Assembly: GCA_018713255.1 (NCBI GenBank)
Contig: DVFL01000040.1
Span: forward strand, 62,001-126,000
Length of the DNA stretch: 64,000 nt
Direction: 5' to 3'
DNA from: Candidatus Cottocaccamicrobium excrementipullorum
GTDB taxonomy: Bacteria; Bacillota; Clostridia; Lachnospirales; Lachnospiraceae
Position numbers and translations under genes: made by a program. Each line of letters begins with the position of its first letter. Positions within the stretch are counted from its first letter, which is position 1. The notes beneath the pieces are model-generated. The model saw only the letters and a program-made list of their open reading frames with translations. It searched no databases and was not told where the DNA came from. Of the stretch, positions 24,775 through 34,690 are shown piece by piece.

Positions 24775-26475
24775 TTGGATGATCAAAAACGGGAAGATCT
24801 GTTGAACCTAGCGCTGGAAGCCACAGAAGAGGAGCGGAAAAAGTCACAGGAGCTTAGCTTAGGCTATGATCGAGAAACAAAAACCTGGGAGCTGATCGTT
24901 CGGTATTCCGGAAGCCTGGAGCCGGTGCGGGCTATGGGAGCAGATGTGGAGGAGCTTCTGGGGGGATATGCTGTTCTGGTGGTTCCAGAGAACCTTTTGG
25001 ACCAGGTCAGCGCTCTTTCTCAAATCGAATATATAGAAAAACCAAAGAGGCTGTTTTTCGCTCTGAATCAGGCGAGGGCGGCCTCTTGTTTATCTCCTCT
25101 TCAGGACGGCGGTTTGGGCCTTGGCGGAGAAGGGATTCTGGTGGCTGTGCTGGATTCCGGCATCGACTATTTTCATTCGGACTTTCGGAAGGAGGATGGT
25201 TCTACCCGAATCCGTTATCTGTGGGACCAGTCTCTTGATCAGGTGTTTAATGAAGAGGAGATTAACCAGGCTCTCCAGGAGGCGGACAGAAGGCAGGCCT
25301 ACCTTAAGGTTCCTTCCCGGGATTTAAGCGGCCACGGAACGGCAGTAGCCGGAATTGCCGCAGGAAATGGAAGGGAGAGTCAGGGGCGGTACCGGGGAGT
25401 GGCTTGGAAAAGTGATCTGCTGGTAGTGAAACTGGCTCCCTCCGGCAGGGATTCCTTCCCGGGAACGGCCCAGTTAATGCGGGCGGTCAATTTCGCTTTA
25501 GAAAAAGCCAGGGATCTGGCAATGCCGACGGCTGTAAATATCAGTTATGGAAATACCTACGGCTCCCATGACGGAACTAGTCTTCTGGAAACATTTTTGG
25601 ACAGCGCCGCTTTGCAGGGGCGGAATGTGATCGTAACTGGCACCGGAAATGAAGGAGCAGCCGGCGGCCACACCGGAGGAGTTCTTGCCATGGGAGAAAC
25701 GGCGGAGATTATCTTGTCCGTCTCTCCCTTTGAAACAGGCTTCGGCGTTCAGCTGTGGAAATCTTATGCCGATGATTTCCAGGTATGGATGACTGGACCC
25801 TCCGGGCAGATGGTGGGGCCTTTTCTGCCGGAGCCTGGGGCTTTCCGTTATGGGTATGAGCAGACCGAGCTTTTGGTTTATTATGGGAAGCCCAGTCCTT
25901 ATAGTGCCGCCCAGGAAATCTATGTGGATTTTCTGCCCGTGGAAAATTATGTGAATGGAGGGCTCTGGAGAATATTCCTGAGGCCGGTTCGCCTGGCTTC
26001 CGGCCGGTATGATTTATGGCTTCCTTCTTATGGGATTTTAAATCCTGCCACTCGTTTCCTGTATTCGACTCCGGACACTACGCTGACCATTCCCTCTACT
26101 GCCGCCAGGGTGATTTCCGTGGGGGCTTACGACGCCAGAACCGGGTCTTACGCAGATTTTTCCGGCAGAGGATACATCCGCGGCGGAGGGCACCATAAAC
26201 CTGATCTTGCGGCTCCAGGAGTTCAGATTAATACTGTCAGGGCGGGGGGAGGATATGAAGAAGTGACAGGGACCTCATTTGCAGCCCCATTTGTGACAGG
26301 AACGGCGGCGCTTATGATGGAGTGGGGAATAAATCAGGGAAACGACCTGTTCCTTTATGGAGAAAAGGTAAAGGCAGGGCTGATTCGGGGCGCCAGGCAA
26401 CTGTCCGGATTTGCACGCTGGCCAAATCCGGAGCTTGGGTACGGAGCTTTATGTGCTGCAGACAGCTTAATGTGA
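24775..26475 (+). CDS. Subtilisin-like (S8) serine protease, Csp-like
   Basis: The 566-aa protein has a short N-terminal prodomain and a subtilase domain with the full triad: Asp127 in VAVLDSGID, His187 in SGHGTAVAGIAAG, and Ser501 in GTSFAAPFVTG. A beta-rich insert lies between the His and Ser regions (about residues 300-430), as in the CspABC germination proteases of Clostridia. No signal peptide is seen. The start is TTG, 8 nt after GGGAG; no good ATG is near. A role in spore germination is plausible but not shown; Lachnospiraceae carry several such paralogs. Confidence 0.85.
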   Translation: MDDQKREDLLNLALEATEEERKKSQELSLGYDRETKTWELIVRYSGSLEPVRAMGADVEELLGGYAVLVVPENLLDQVSALSQIEYIEKPKRLFFALNQARAASCLSPLQDGGLGLGGEGILVAVLDSGIDYFHSDFRKEDGSTRIRYLWDQSLDQVFNEEEINQALQEADRRQAYLKVPSRDLSGHGTAVAGIAAGNGRESQGRYRGVAWKSDLLVVKLAPSGRDSFPGTAQLMRAVNFALEKARDLAMPTAVNISYGNTYGSHDGTSLLETFLDSAALQGRNVIVTGTGNEGAAGGHTGGVLAMGETAEIILSVSPFETGFGVQLWKSYADDFQVWMTGPSGQMVGPFLPEPGAFRYGYEQTELLVYYGKPSPYSAAQEIYVDFLPVENYVNGGLWRIFLRPVRLASGRYDLWLPSYGILNPATRFLYSTPDTTLTIPSTAARVISVGAYDARTGSYADFSGRGYIRGGGHHKPDLAAPGVQINTVRAGGGYEEVTGTSFAAPFVTGTAALMMEWGINQGNDLFLYGEKVKAGLIRGARQLSGFARWPNPELGYGALCAADSLM

Positions 26476-26565
26476 AAAAATTTACAAAATAATTCGGTTT
26501 TTCTATTATATCGACCGCAAACCGTGTAATTTTAAACTAAACTAAGGAAAAGGAGAGATTGTACT

Positions 26566-26805
26566 ATGAACATTAACGAAGCAACCATTACTCGTATTCG
26601 TACTCTGAGCAAAGCCCAGAGACTGTCCATGTATGAACTGGCTTACAGAACCGGAATGCCGCCGTCCACAGTAAAAAGTATTATGAACGGCAAAAGCAAA
26701 AATCCTGGGATTGTAAACATCAAAAAGATGGCAGAAGGCCTTGGCCTTACCATCCGGGAATTTTATGATGATGATATTTTTGACGATCTGGAACAGGACG
26801 AATAA
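26566..26805 (+). CDS. Small XRE-family helix-turn-helix regulator
   Basis: The 79-aa protein is a lone lambda-repressor-like HTH (SMYELAYRTGMPPSTVKSIM) with an acidic tail (FYDDDIFDDLEQDE). AAGGAGAG precedes the ATG. It is monocistronic, ending at a strong terminator, and sits just upstream of a 47-nt palindrome in front of dgt, which could be its operator. Targets are unknown. Confidence 0.85.
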   Translation: MNINEATITRIRTLSKAQRLSMYELAYRTGMPPSTVKSIMNGKSKNPGIVNIKKMAEGLGLTIREFYDDDIFDDLEQDE

Positions 26806-26819
26806 TGAGGAACCAAAGG

Positions 26820-26869
26820 GAAAACTGGCTGGCGGGCTAAAGAATATGTGCCGGCCAGTTTTCTTTTTC
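26820..26869 (+). terminator. Terminator after the XRE regulator
   Basis: A 13-bp stem (26821-26833 with 26850-26862, one G-U) and 16-nt loop are followed by CTTTTTCTT. Confidence 0.85.
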
Positions 26870-26892
26870 TTAAAACCCGGTGTTTTTTTTGG

Positions 26893-26939
26893 AAAAACAT
26901 GGTATAATGACTGCAATGCAGGCATTATACCATGTTTTT
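26893..26939. promoter_or_regulatory. 47-nt palindrome over an extended -10, upstream of dgt
   Basis: Two perfect 17-nt arms (26893-26909 and 26923-26939) flank a 13-nt centre that is itself nearly dyadic (CTGCAATGCAG). The left arm contains TGGTATAAT, an extended -10, and by symmetry the right arm has the same on the minus strand. It may be an operator over the dgt promoter. A terminator is an alternative because the right arm ends in TTTTT. Confidence 0.55.
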
Positions 26940-27018
26940 GGAAAACCCGAAGGGATGATGCGGCTTGGAAGTTGGAGGATATGAGTGTGTTGATATGGGG
27001 AAAGGAGCTGCTGCCGTT

Positions 27019-28026
27019 TTGACCATCAGAGAAAGTCTGGAACAACTGGAACAGTCGGTATTAAGTCCGTATGCCGCGCTGAGCGTTCGCTCCAGAGGCC
27101 GAGATGTGCCGGAGCCTCAGTGTGATATCCGAACCGTATACCAGCGGGACAGAGACAGGATCATTCACTGCAAGGCATTCAGGCGGATGAAGCACAAAAC
27201 CCAGGTGTTTTTGGCGCCGGAAGGGGATCATTACCGGACCCGGCTCACCCATACCCTGGAGGTTTCTCAGATTGCCAGAACCATTGCCAAGTCCCTGAGA
27301 TTAAATGAAGAGCTGACAGAAGCCATTGCACTGGGACATGATTTGGGCCATACGCCCTTCGGCCATTCTGGAGAGGCGGTCCTTAATCATATTTGTCCAG
27401 ATGGATTTGCCCATTACAAACAAAGCGTTCGCGTGGTGGAACGATTAGAAAAAAATGGAAAAGGTCTGAATTTAACCTGGGAGGTGCGGGATGGAATTAA
27501 AAATCATCGTACCAGCGGCCATCCCTCCACCTTAGAAGGGGCGGTAGTGCGTCTTTCTGACAAGATTGCCTATATAAACCATGATATTGATGACGCTATC
27601 CGGGCAAAAATGTTTGTGGAAGGAGATCTTCCCAGAGAATATACCGATGTTTTAGGTCACAGTGTGCGGGAGCGGCTGAACGCGCTGATTCACGATGTGA
27701 TTCAGAATAGTCTGGAGAAGCCGGAGATTATCATGTCGCCTCCCATGGAAGAGGCCATGAAGGGGTTAAGACGCTGGATGTTTGAACATGTATACTGCAG
27801 CGATATTCCCAAAGCAGAAGAATCTAAGGCGCAGCAGCTGATTGTGTTTCTCTATGATTTTTATTGTGCTAATGTGGACAAGCTTCCCCAGGAATACCGG
27901 ATTATGATGGAAGAACAAGGGGAAAAGAAAGAACGGGTGGTTTGCGACTACATAGCAGGAATGAGCGACAGCTATGCCATTGACCAGTTTGAAGAGCTGT
28001 TTGTGCCCAAGGCCTGGAAAATCTGA
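27019..28026 (+). CDS. dgt: Deoxyguanosinetriphosphate triphosphohydrolase-like protein (HD domain)
   Basis: The protein hydrolyses dNTPs to nucleoside and triphosphate, and is about 335 aa. The HD motifs are HTLEVSQIARTIAK and LGHDLGHTPFGHSGE, in the context KAFRRMKHKTQVFLAPEGDHYRTRLTH. The start is uncertain: I prefer TTG at 27019, which gives the family N-terminus TIRESLEQ and has AAAGGAG 11 nt upstream. ATG at 26995 and TTG at 26965 are in-frame alternatives. It heads the dnaG-rpoD operon. Confidence 0.92.
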   Translation: MTIRESLEQLEQSVLSPYAALSVRSRGRDVPEPQCDIRTVYQRDRDRIIHCKAFRRMKHKTQVFLAPEGDHYRTRLTHTLEVSQIARTIAKSLRLNEELTEAIALGHDLGHTPFGHSGEAVLNHICPDGFAHYKQSVRVVERLEKNGKGLNLTWEVRDGIKNHRTSGHPSTLEGAVVRLSDKIAYINHDIDDAIRAKMFVEGDLPREYTDVLGHSVRERLNALIHDVIQNSLEKPEIIMSPPMEEAMKGLRRWMFEHVYCSDIPKAEESKAQQLIVFLYDFYCANVDKLPQEYRIMMEEQGEKKERVVCDYIAGMSDSYAIDQFEELFVPKAWKI

Positions 28027-28062
28027 GAAACAGAAAACATAGGGTTAGGAAGGGGGGATTCT

Positions 28063-29853
28063 ATGCGATATCCGGAAGAAGTGATCGAGGAAGTACGGAT
28101 GAGAAATGACATTGTGGACGTTATATCCGGATATGTGAAGCTTCAGAAGAAGGGAAAAGATTATTTCGGGTTATGCCCGTTTCACAATGAAAAGTCGCCG
28201 TCTTTTTCCGTATCTCCCGGTAAACAGATGTACTACTGCTTCGGATGCGGAGCAGGAGGAAATGTAATCACCTTTATTATGGAATATGAAAATTATTCTT
28301 TTACCGAAGCCTTAAAACTCCTGGCAGACCGAGCCGGCATGGCGCTGCCGGAGAAAGAATATACGAAAGAGGAGCGGGCCGGAGAGGATCTGCGCAGAAC
28401 TCTTTTAGAGATCAATAAGCTGGCGGCCAATTACTTTTACTACCAGCTTAAGCATCCCCAGGGAAGGGCAGGCTACGAGTATCTGAAAAAACGCCAGCTG
28501 ACCGATGACACCATCCGTCATTTCGGATTGGGGTTTGCCAACAAAACCAGCGACGATCTGTACCGTTTTCTGAAGGAAAAAGGATACAGTGACGAAATTC
28601 TTAAAGAGACGGGACTGGTAACGATTGAAGAGAAAGGCGCCCATGACAAGTTCTGGAACCGGGTGATGTTTCCCATTCTGGATGTGAATAACCGGGTGAT
28701 TGGATTCGGCGGCAGAGTGATGGGGGATGGAACGCCTAAATATTTAAACTCTCCGGAAACCCGGCTTTTCGATAAGAGTCGGAATCTGTTTGGATTAAAT
28801 TACGCCAGAACCTCCAGGGAGAATTATCTGTTGATCTGTGAAGGCTACATGGATGTAATTGCCATGCATCAGGCAGGGTTTACCAATTCGGTGGCCTCAT
28901 TAGGCACCGCCTTCACCAGTCAGCATGCTGCTCTCCTGAAACGGTACACCAGCCAGGTGATTCTGACTTATGACAGCGACGGCGCCGGCGTGAAGGCGGC
29001 GCTGCGGGCAATTCCCATTCTCAAGGAGGTAGGAATTTCCGTCAAGGTACTGAATATGCGGCCTTATAAAGATCCTGATGAATTCATGAAGAATTTGGGA
29101 CCAGAGGCTTTTCGCCAGCGGATTGAAGAGGCCAAAAACAGCTTTTTGTTTGAAATTGACGTACTGAAGAGCCTGTATGATATGGAAGATCCAGAACAAA
29201 AAACGCGGTTTTATCAAGAAACAGCCAGAAGGCTTCTGGAATTTCCGGAAGCTTTGGAGAGGGATAATTATATTCAGGCGGTTTCCAAAGAGCATATGAT
29301 TCCTTATGAGGATTTAAGGCGGCTGGTGAACCAGTTGGGAAGCCGGATGGCGCCGGGAAGTTCAGCTTCTTTACGCTCATCTTACAGCCAGGAGGAGAGA
29401 AAACCTTCTCCCAAAAAGGATAAGGAAGAGGGAAACCGCCGTTCGCAAAGGCTGCTGTTAACCTGGCTCATTGAGAATCCTAAGCTGTTTGAGCGGATTC
29501 AGGGAATCATTACGGCGGAGGATTTTGTGGAGCCGCTGTATCAAAAGGTGGCTCAGATGGTATTTCAGGCTTATGAGAATCATTCCCTGAATCCTGCCCA
29601 GATTTTAAATCATTTTATTAATGATCAAGAGCAGTACAGGGAGGTGGCGGCATTGTTCAACGCCGGTTTAAATGAGTCGCTGAGCAATGAAGAGCAGAAA
29701 AAGGCCTTTTCTGAGACGGTGATGAAAGTAAAAAAACACAGTCTTGATCAGGCCAGCAGACAGGCGAAAGACATGAAGGAACTACAGCAGATCATCCAGG
29801 CTCAGGCGGCTCTGCGCAGCCTGCATATTTCTCTGGATGAAGGGACAAACTAG
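28063..29853 (+). CDS. dnaG: DNA primase
   Basis: DnaG makes RNA primers for replication. The 596-aa protein has the N-terminal CHC2 zinc finger ([18 protein letters not shown] followed by [10 protein letters not shown]), a TOPRIM domain ([16 protein letters not shown]), and a C-terminal helicase-binding region. It lies between dgt and rpoD, the classic macromolecular-synthesis order minus rpsU. GGAAGGGGGG precedes the ATG. Confidence 0.97.
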   Translation: MRYPEEVIEEVRMRNDIVDVISGYVKLQKKGKDYFGLCPFHNEKSPSFSVSPGKQMYYCFGCGAGGNVITFIMEYENYSFTEALKLLADRAGMALPEKEYTKEERAGEDLRRTLLEINKLAANYFYYQLKHPQGRAGYEYLKKRQLTDDTIRHFGLGFANKTSDDLYRFLKEKGYSDEILKETGLVTIEEKGAHDKFWNRVMFPILDVNNRVIGFGGRVMGDGTPKYLNSPETRLFDKSRNLFGLNYARTSRENYLLICEGYMDVIAMHQAGFTNSVASLGTAFTSQHAALLKRYTSQVILTYDSDGAGVKAALRAIPILKEVGISVKVLNMRPYKDPDEFMKNLGPEAFRQRIEEAKNSFLFEIDVLKSLYDMEDPEQKTRFYQETARRLLEFPEALERDNYIQAVSKEHMIPYEDLRRLVNQLGSRMAPGSSASLRSSYSQEERKPSPKKDKEEGNRRSQRLLLTWLIENPKLFERIQGIITAEDFVEPLYQKVAQMVFQAYENHSLNPAQILNHFINDQEQYREVAALFNAGLNESLSNEEQKKAFSETVMKVKKHSLDQASRQAKDMKELQQIIQAQAALRSLHISLDEGTN

Positions 29854-29882
29854 CGTTAAGCGCTGTGGAAGGATGGGGAAAC

Positions 29883-31007
29883 ATGGAAGAGAAAACACTT
29901 ACGCTGCACGATAAGCTGAACGGCCTTTTGGACATTGCAAAAAAGAAGAAAAATGTCCTTGAGGAAAAGGAGATTCAGGATTATTTCCGACCGGAAACCC
30001 TGAATGCGGACCAGTGGGATCAGATCTATGATTTCCTGGATGCCAACCACATTGATGTGCTGCGGACCACAGAGGAAGATCTGGACATGGATCCGGATAT
30101 GTTTTCTGAGGAAAATCTGGATGATGAAGAAGAGATTGATATGGAAAATATTGATCTCTCCGTTCCTGAGGGCGTAAGCCTGGAAGATCCTGTGCGGATG
30201 TATTTAAAAGAAATTGGAAAGGTTCCTCTGTTGTCCAGCGATGAAGAGATTGAGCTGGCTAAGCGAATCGAGCTGGGGGACGAGGCGGCGAAAAAACGCC
30301 TTGCGGAGGCTAATCTGCGCTTGGTAGTCAGCATTGCCAAACGGTATGTAGGCAGAGGAATGCAGTTTCTGGATTTAATTCAGGAAGGAAATCTGGGGCT
30401 GATCAAGGCGGTAGATAAATTTGATTATCGGAAAGGATATAAATTCAGCACCTATGCCACATGGTGGATCCGTCAGGCCATTACCCGGGCCATCGCCGAT
30501 CAGGCAAGGACGATTCGAATTCCGGTGCACATGGTAGAAACCATAAACCGGCTGATCCGGGTATCCCGGCAGCTTCTTCAGGATCTGGGACGAGAGCCTA
30601 CTCCGGAAGAAATTGCTGAGAAGATGGAGCTTCCGGTAGAACGGGTGCGGGAGATTATGAAGATTTCCCAGGATCCAGTTTCCTTGGAGACGCCGATCGG
30701 CGAGGAGGAGGACAGCCATCTGGGAGATTTTATTCAAGATGATCATGTGGCGGTGCCGGCGGATGCGGCGGCCTTTACCTTGCTTCATGAGCAGCTTATG
30801 GAGGTTCTGGACACCTTGACTGAGCGGGAGCAGAAAGTGCTGCGTCTGAGATTTGGACTGGATGATGGCCGGCCGAGAACGCTGGAAGAGGTAGGCAAGG
30901 AATTTAATGTAACCAGAGAGCGGATCCGGCAGATCGAAGCTAAGGCTTTAAGGAAGCTCCGTCATCCAAGCCGCAGCAGAAAATTAAAAGATTATCTGGA
31001 CGAATAA
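29883..31007 (+). CDS. rpoD: RNA polymerase primary sigma factor (sigma-70)
   Basis: This is the main housekeeping sigma factor, 374 aa. Region 1.1 remnants at the N-terminus are followed by region 1.2 ([17 protein letters not shown]), region 2 ([37 protein letters not shown]), region 3, and region 4 ([30 protein letters not shown]). ATG at 29883 follows GGAAGGATGGGG; an in-frame GTG at 29865 is less likely. It is cotranscribed with dnaG. Confidence 0.97.
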   Translation: MEEKTLTLHDKLNGLLDIAKKKKNVLEEKEIQDYFRPETLNADQWDQIYDFLDANHIDVLRTTEEDLDMDPDMFSEENLDDEEEIDMENIDLSVPEGVSLEDPVRMYLKEIGKVPLLSSDEEIELAKRIELGDEAAKKRLAEANLRLVVSIAKRYVGRGMQFLDLIQEGNLGLIKAVDKFDYRKGYKFSTYATWWIRQAITRAIADQARTIRIPVHMVETINRLIRVSRQLLQDLGREPTPEEIAEKMELPVERVREIMKISQDPVSLETPIGEEEDSHLGDFIQDDHVAVPADAAAFTLLHEQLMEVLDTLTEREQKVLRLRFGLDDGRPRTLEEVGKEFNVTRERIRQIEAKALRKLRHPSRSRKLKDYLDE

Positions 31008-31018
31008 CAGGAGAGGAT

Positions 31019-31711
31019 ATGAAGCTATCGAAACGGTTGGAGCTGGTGGCTTCCTTTGTCCCTAGGGGAAGCCGCGTGGCGGATGTGGGGACGGACCATG
31101 GGTATATCCCCATTCACCTTGTGGAAGAGGGGATCTGCCGGGAAGCACTGGCTCTTGATGTGAGAGAGGGGCCTCTTGCCCGGGCGGCTGCCCATATTCG
31201 GGAAAAAGGGCTGGAGGACAGGATTGGCTTAAGAAAAAGCGACGGCCTTAAAGCCCTGGTTCCCGGAGAAGCGGATACGGCGGTAATCGCCGGCATGGGC
31301 GGACAGCTGGTGATACATATTTTAGAAGAAGGACGTCATATGTGGGACAGTATCTGTACCTGGATTCTGTCCCCTCAGTCTGAGCTGGATAAAGTCCGCC
31401 ATTATCTGGAAGAAGAAGGCTTTGCCATCTGCCGGGAGGCAATGGTTTTCGATGAAGGCAAATACTACACCGTCATGGAAGTAAAGCGGGGGAAAATGCA
31501 CTATGAAAAGCCTTCAGAATATTTATATGGACGGGAACTGATACAACGTCAGGATCCTGTTCTTTTGGATTACCTTCAGCAGGAGAAAAATCGGATTTTG
31601 GGGATTTTAGAAGGACTTAACGGGCAGAAAGGAATGGGAGCAGAATCTGCGGCCAAAGAACTGACCCGCCAGCTGGAGACCATAAAGGAGGCAGTTTATG
31701 CAATGCAGTGA
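31019..31711 (+). CDS. trmK: tRNA (adenine(22)-N1)-methyltransferase
   Basis: TrmK makes m1A22 in tRNAs. The 230-aa protein shows the SAM motif VADVGTDHGYIPIHLVEEG and the family blocks VIAGMGGQLVIHIL and LSPQSELDKVRHYL. It is typically next to rpoD and the Nif3 family gene in Firmicutes, as here. It overlaps the next gene by 14 bp. Confidence 0.93.
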   Translation: MKLSKRLELVASFVPRGSRVADVGTDHGYIPIHLVEEGICREALALDVREGPLARAAAHIREKGLEDRIGLRKSDGLKALVPGEADTAVIAGMGGQLVIHILEEGRHMWDSICTWILSPQSELDKVRHYLEEEGFAICREAMVFDEGKYYTVMEVKRGKMHYEKPSEYLYGRELIQRQDPVLLDYLQQEKNRILGILEGLNGQKGMGAESAAKELTRQLETIKEAVYAMQ

Positions 31712-32495
31712 AATGATTAAACTCTTAAATCAGCTGGCTCCGGAAGACATAGCCTTAAGCTGGGATAATCCTGGGCTGCTGGCTGGCCGGAGCAATAAGG
31801 AAGTGCGCACCATTTACCTGGCGCTGGATGCAGATGATCAGGTGATTGAAGACGCGATTTCCCAGAAGGCAGACATGCTTCTGACGCATCATCCCCTGAT
31901 TTTTAAGCCCGTCAAAAAGATCAATGATCAGGATTTTATTGGCAGAAGAATCCTGCGGCTGATTCAGGCGGATATTTCCTACTACGCGATGCATACTAAT
32001 TTTGACAGCGCTCCTGGCTGCATGGCGGATTTGGCGGCATCCAGGCTGGGACTGACGGAGGAGAAGATTCTGGAGCAGACAGGGGAAATGGACGGCTGTC
32101 CCTGCGGAATCGGAAAAACAGGACGGCTTCCTCAGGCTGAATCCCTTAAACACCTGGCTGTTCGAGTGAAGGAGGCGTTTGGTATTCCCTTCGTTACGGT
32201 ATATGGAAATCTTCAGGAGGATAAGCTGCTGGAGCGCTGTGCGGTGGTGCCGGGATCGGGGGGCAGTATGATCCAGGCAGCGCTGGATGAGGGAGCTCAA
32301 GTACTGATTACCGGCGATATCGGCCATCATCAGGGGATTGACAGCTTGGCCAGAGGAATGGCGGTGATCGATGCCGGCCATTATGGTCTTGAGCATATTT
32401 TCATGGATTTTATGGAAACTTATCTGGAGGAAAGACTTCAGGGCCAGGTAGAGATCAAAAAGGCGCCGGTGACTTTCCCTTCTGCAGTAATATAA
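31698..32495 (+). CDS. Nif3-like dinuclear metal centre protein (YqfO type)
   Basis: The 265-aa protein is the compact Nif3 form without the central insert. Metal-ligand motifs are LLTHHPLIFKPVKKI and TGDIGHHQGIDSLARGM with AGHYGLEH. Nif3 proteins form toroidal hexamers with a two-metal site; the activity is uncertain, and GTP cyclohydrolase-like labels in databases are not well supported. It follows trmK with an overlap, a widely conserved pair. Confidence 0.93.
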   Translation: MQCSEMIKLLNQLAPEDIALSWDNPGLLAGRSNKEVRTIYLALDADDQVIEDAISQKADMLLTHHPLIFKPVKKINDQDFIGRRILRLIQADISYYAMHTNFDSAPGCMADLAASRLGLTEEKILEQTGEMDGCPCGIGKTGRLPQAESLKHLAVRVKEAFGIPFVTVYGNLQEDKLLERCAVVPGSGGSMIQAALDEGAQVLITGDIGHHQGIDSLARGMAVIDAGHYGLEHIFMDFMETYLEERLQGQVEIKKAPVTFPSAVI

Positions 32496-32522
32496 CGACA
32501 GCCTGTTGACAGGAGGAAAATT

Positions 32523-34175
32523 ATGGTTCAGATCATCGTAAATGGCCAGGAGAAAGAATATCCCTTTGGAACTACGTGGCAGACTGTGGCCCAGGAATAT
32601 CAGCAGGAATACAAGGATGATATTCTTTTGGTTCAGGTGGATGGAAAGCTGCAGGAGCTTCATAAAAAGGTGAAGGAATGCAAAGAGATTAAATTTATTA
32701 CAGCGGCGGACAGCGCCGGCCGGCTGGCTTACCGCAGAAGCGTTACGTTTATGATGCTGAAGGCCTTTTATGATCTGGCTGATTCCCGCCATATTCATAA
32801 GCTGACGGTGGACTTTTCTCTGGGAAACGGATTTTTCATTCATCCCTGGCTGGATTTTCCGTTAACCCAGGAATTCCTTGACCAGGTGAAGGCTAAGATG
32901 GAGGAGCTTTCTGCGCAGAAAATTCCGATTATGAAGCGAAACATGCCTTTGGCAGAGGCGATTGAGCTGTTTCACAAACATGGAATGTACGATAAGGAAA
33001 AGCTGTTCCGCTACCGCCGGGTGTCCAGCGTAAATGTTTACAGCATTGGAAATTTCGAAGATTATTTTTATGGTTATATGGTGCAGAATACCGGATATTT
33101 AAAATACTTTGATCTGGTATTGTACCAGGATGGGTTTATGCTTCTTTTTCCGGATAAGGATTCCCGGAAGGTGGATCCTTTTGTCCCGAAGGATAAGCTG
33201 TTTCATGTACTCAGCGAAACGTCCAAATGGGGAGAGCGGCTGAATGTGGGAAATGTGGGGAATTTAAATGACAGAATTTCCCAGGGAGAAGCCGCTCAGA
33301 TGATTTTGATTGAAGAGGCGCTGATGGAAAAGCGGATTGGAGAGTTGGCAGGGCAGATTGGCGCCGATCCTTCCAAAAAGCTGGTGATGATTGCAGGTCC
33401 ATCCTCTTCGGGCAAAACCACGTTTTCCCATCGCCTCAGCATTCAGCTGATGGCGCTGGGGTTAAAGCCTCATCCCATTGCAGTGGACGACTATTTTGTG
33501 AACCGGGTGGACAGTCCAAAGGATGAGAATGGGAATTATAATTATGAGGCTTTGGAATGTCTGGATGTGGAGCAGTTTAATACGGATATGACGGCTCTTC
33601 TGGAAGGAAAGACAGTGGAGCTTCCTTCCTATAATTTTATTACAGGAATGCGGGAGTATAAGGGGAATTATCTCACTCTTGGGCCGGAGGACATTCTGGT
33701 GATTGAAGGGATTCATTGCCTGAATGACCGTCTGTCTTATTCTCTTCCTCAGGAAAGAAAATTTAAAATCTATATCAGCGCCTTAACTTCGCTGAATATT
33801 GACGAGCACAACCGGGTGCCAACTGCCGACGGGAGGCTGATTCGCCGGATGGTGCGGGACGCCAGGACCAGAGGAACCTCCGCTCAGGAAACCATCCGAA
33901 TGTGGAATTCTGTGCGCCGAGGGGAAGAGAAAAATATTTTTCCTTATCAGGAGCAGGCGGATGTGATGTTTAATTCCGCCCTGGTTTATGAATTGGCGGT
34001 TCTTAAGCAATATGCTGAACCTCTTCTTTTTGGAATTCCAACAGACAGCCCGGAATATATGGAAGCAAAGCGTCTGCTGAAATTTCTGGATTATTTTTTG
34101 GGAGTCAGCAGCGAAGATGTGCCAAAGAATTCCATTCTCCGGGAATTTATTGGAGGAAGCTGTTTTCGAGTATAA
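32523..34175 (+). CDS. Nucleoside kinase with ThrRS-like N-terminal region
   Basis: The 550-aa protein joins three parts. An N-terminal TGS-like domain (residues 1-65) is followed by a region resembling the second domain of threonyl-tRNA synthetase (about 65-200). A C-terminal uridine kinase-like P-loop domain carries GPSSSGKTTFSHRLS near residue 292, VDDYFVNRVDSP, and a DEHNRVPTADGRLIRRMVRD lid region. It probably phosphorylates a nucleoside such as uridine; the ThrRS-like part may be regulatory. It is the last gene of the dgt-rpoD run and ends at a strong terminator. Confidence 0.87.
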   Translation: MVQIIVNGQEKEYPFGTTWQTVAQEYQQEYKDDILLVQVDGKLQELHKKVKECKEIKFITAADSAGRLAYRRSVTFMMLKAFYDLADSRHIHKLTVDFSLGNGFFIHPWLDFPLTQEFLDQVKAKMEELSAQKIPIMKRNMPLAEAIELFHKHGMYDKEKLFRYRRVSSVNVYSIGNFEDYFYGYMVQNTGYLKYFDLVLYQDGFMLLFPDKDSRKVDPFVPKDKLFHVLSETSKWGERLNVGNVGNLNDRISQGEAAQMILIEEALMEKRIGELAGQIGADPSKKLVMIAGPSSSGKTTFSHRLSIQLMALGLKPHPIAVDDYFVNRVDSPKDENGNYNYEALECLDVEQFNTDMTALLEGKTVELPSYNFITGMREYKGNYLTLGPEDILVIEGIHCLNDRLSYSLPQERKFKIYISALTSLNIDEHNRVPTADGRLIRRMVRDARTRGTSAQETIRMWNSVRRGEEKNIFPYQEQADVMFNSALVYELAVLKQYAEPLLFGIPTDSPEYMEAKRLLKFLDYFLGVSSEDVPKNSILREFIGGSCFRV

Positions 34176-34176
34176 G

Positions 34177-34228
34177 AAAAGAGCAGGATCACAGAACGAA
34201 GATCAGTTCTGTGTTTCCTGCTCTTTTA
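34177..34228 (+). terminator. Terminator after the nucleoside kinase gene
   Basis: A long stem (AAAAGAGCAGGA and CACAGAAC pairing with GTTCTGTG and TCCTGCTCTTTT, with a small bulge) ends in TTTT. By symmetry it may also work on the minus strand against rnpB read-through. Confidence 0.85.
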
Positions 34229-34254
34229 GTATTCCTGTGTAAAATAGATTTCTC

Positions 34255-34283
34255 TGAAAAGCTGCCGCCGGGTTAGGCGGCAT
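34255..34283 (-). terminator. Terminator of rnpB
   Basis: On the minus strand TGCCGCC pairs with GGCGGCA across a 6-nt loop and is followed by AGCTTTTC, just past the 3' end of the RNA. Confidence 0.7.
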
Positions 34284-34300
34284 AACGGTAATTTGCTGCA

Positions 34301-34652
34301 GAGGCTGAGCAAAGCGGTAAGCCGGGTTATGTCGTGAATGGCCATCTATCTAGGACTGCCGTCGCCGGCAGCCTCAAGCGATCTACCCGGAAGCAGACGG
34401 GCCGCCTTATGCTTCCTGCTTGATCTTGCTTCGGATGGGGTTTACACAGCCCTGTCTGTTACCAGCCAGGCGGTAGTCTCTTACACTGCCTTTCCACCCT
34501 TACCGGAAAATTCCGGCGGTAAAATTTCTGTTGCACTTTCCTTGGAGTCGCCTCCACCAGACGCTATCTGGCATCCTGCCCTGTGAAGCCCGGACTTTCC
34601 TCTCCTACGGCCTTTCGGTATCGCAGCAGCGGCCATTTGCCTTACTCAGCTC
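34301..34652 (-). ncRNA. rnpB: RNase P RNA
   Basis: This is the catalytic RNA of RNase P, which trims the 5' ends of tRNAs. On the minus strand the highly conserved 5' block GAGGAAAGTCCGGGCTT is present near 34590-34610. The 12-bp P1 helix closes the molecule (GCTGAGTAAGGC near 34650 with GCTTTGCTCAGC near 34305, two G-U). The promoter is at 34657-34685. Ends are set by P1 and may be off by a few bases. Confidence 0.93.
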
Positions 34653-34656
34653 AATT

Positions 34657-34685
34657 ATCATACCACAGAATCAGTTTTTTGTCTA
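34657..34685 (-). promoter_or_regulatory. Promoter of rnpB
   Basis: On the minus strand TAGACA (34680-34685) and TATGAT (34657-34662) are 17 nt apart. Transcription would start right at the P1 helix. Confidence 0.8.
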
Positions 34686-34690
34686 CGGAA

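Noticed and set aside
31755-32843. 362-aa open frame on the minus strand
   Set aside because: It lies antisense to the nif3-like gene and the start of the nucleoside kinase gene, has no family motifs and no ribosome binding site.
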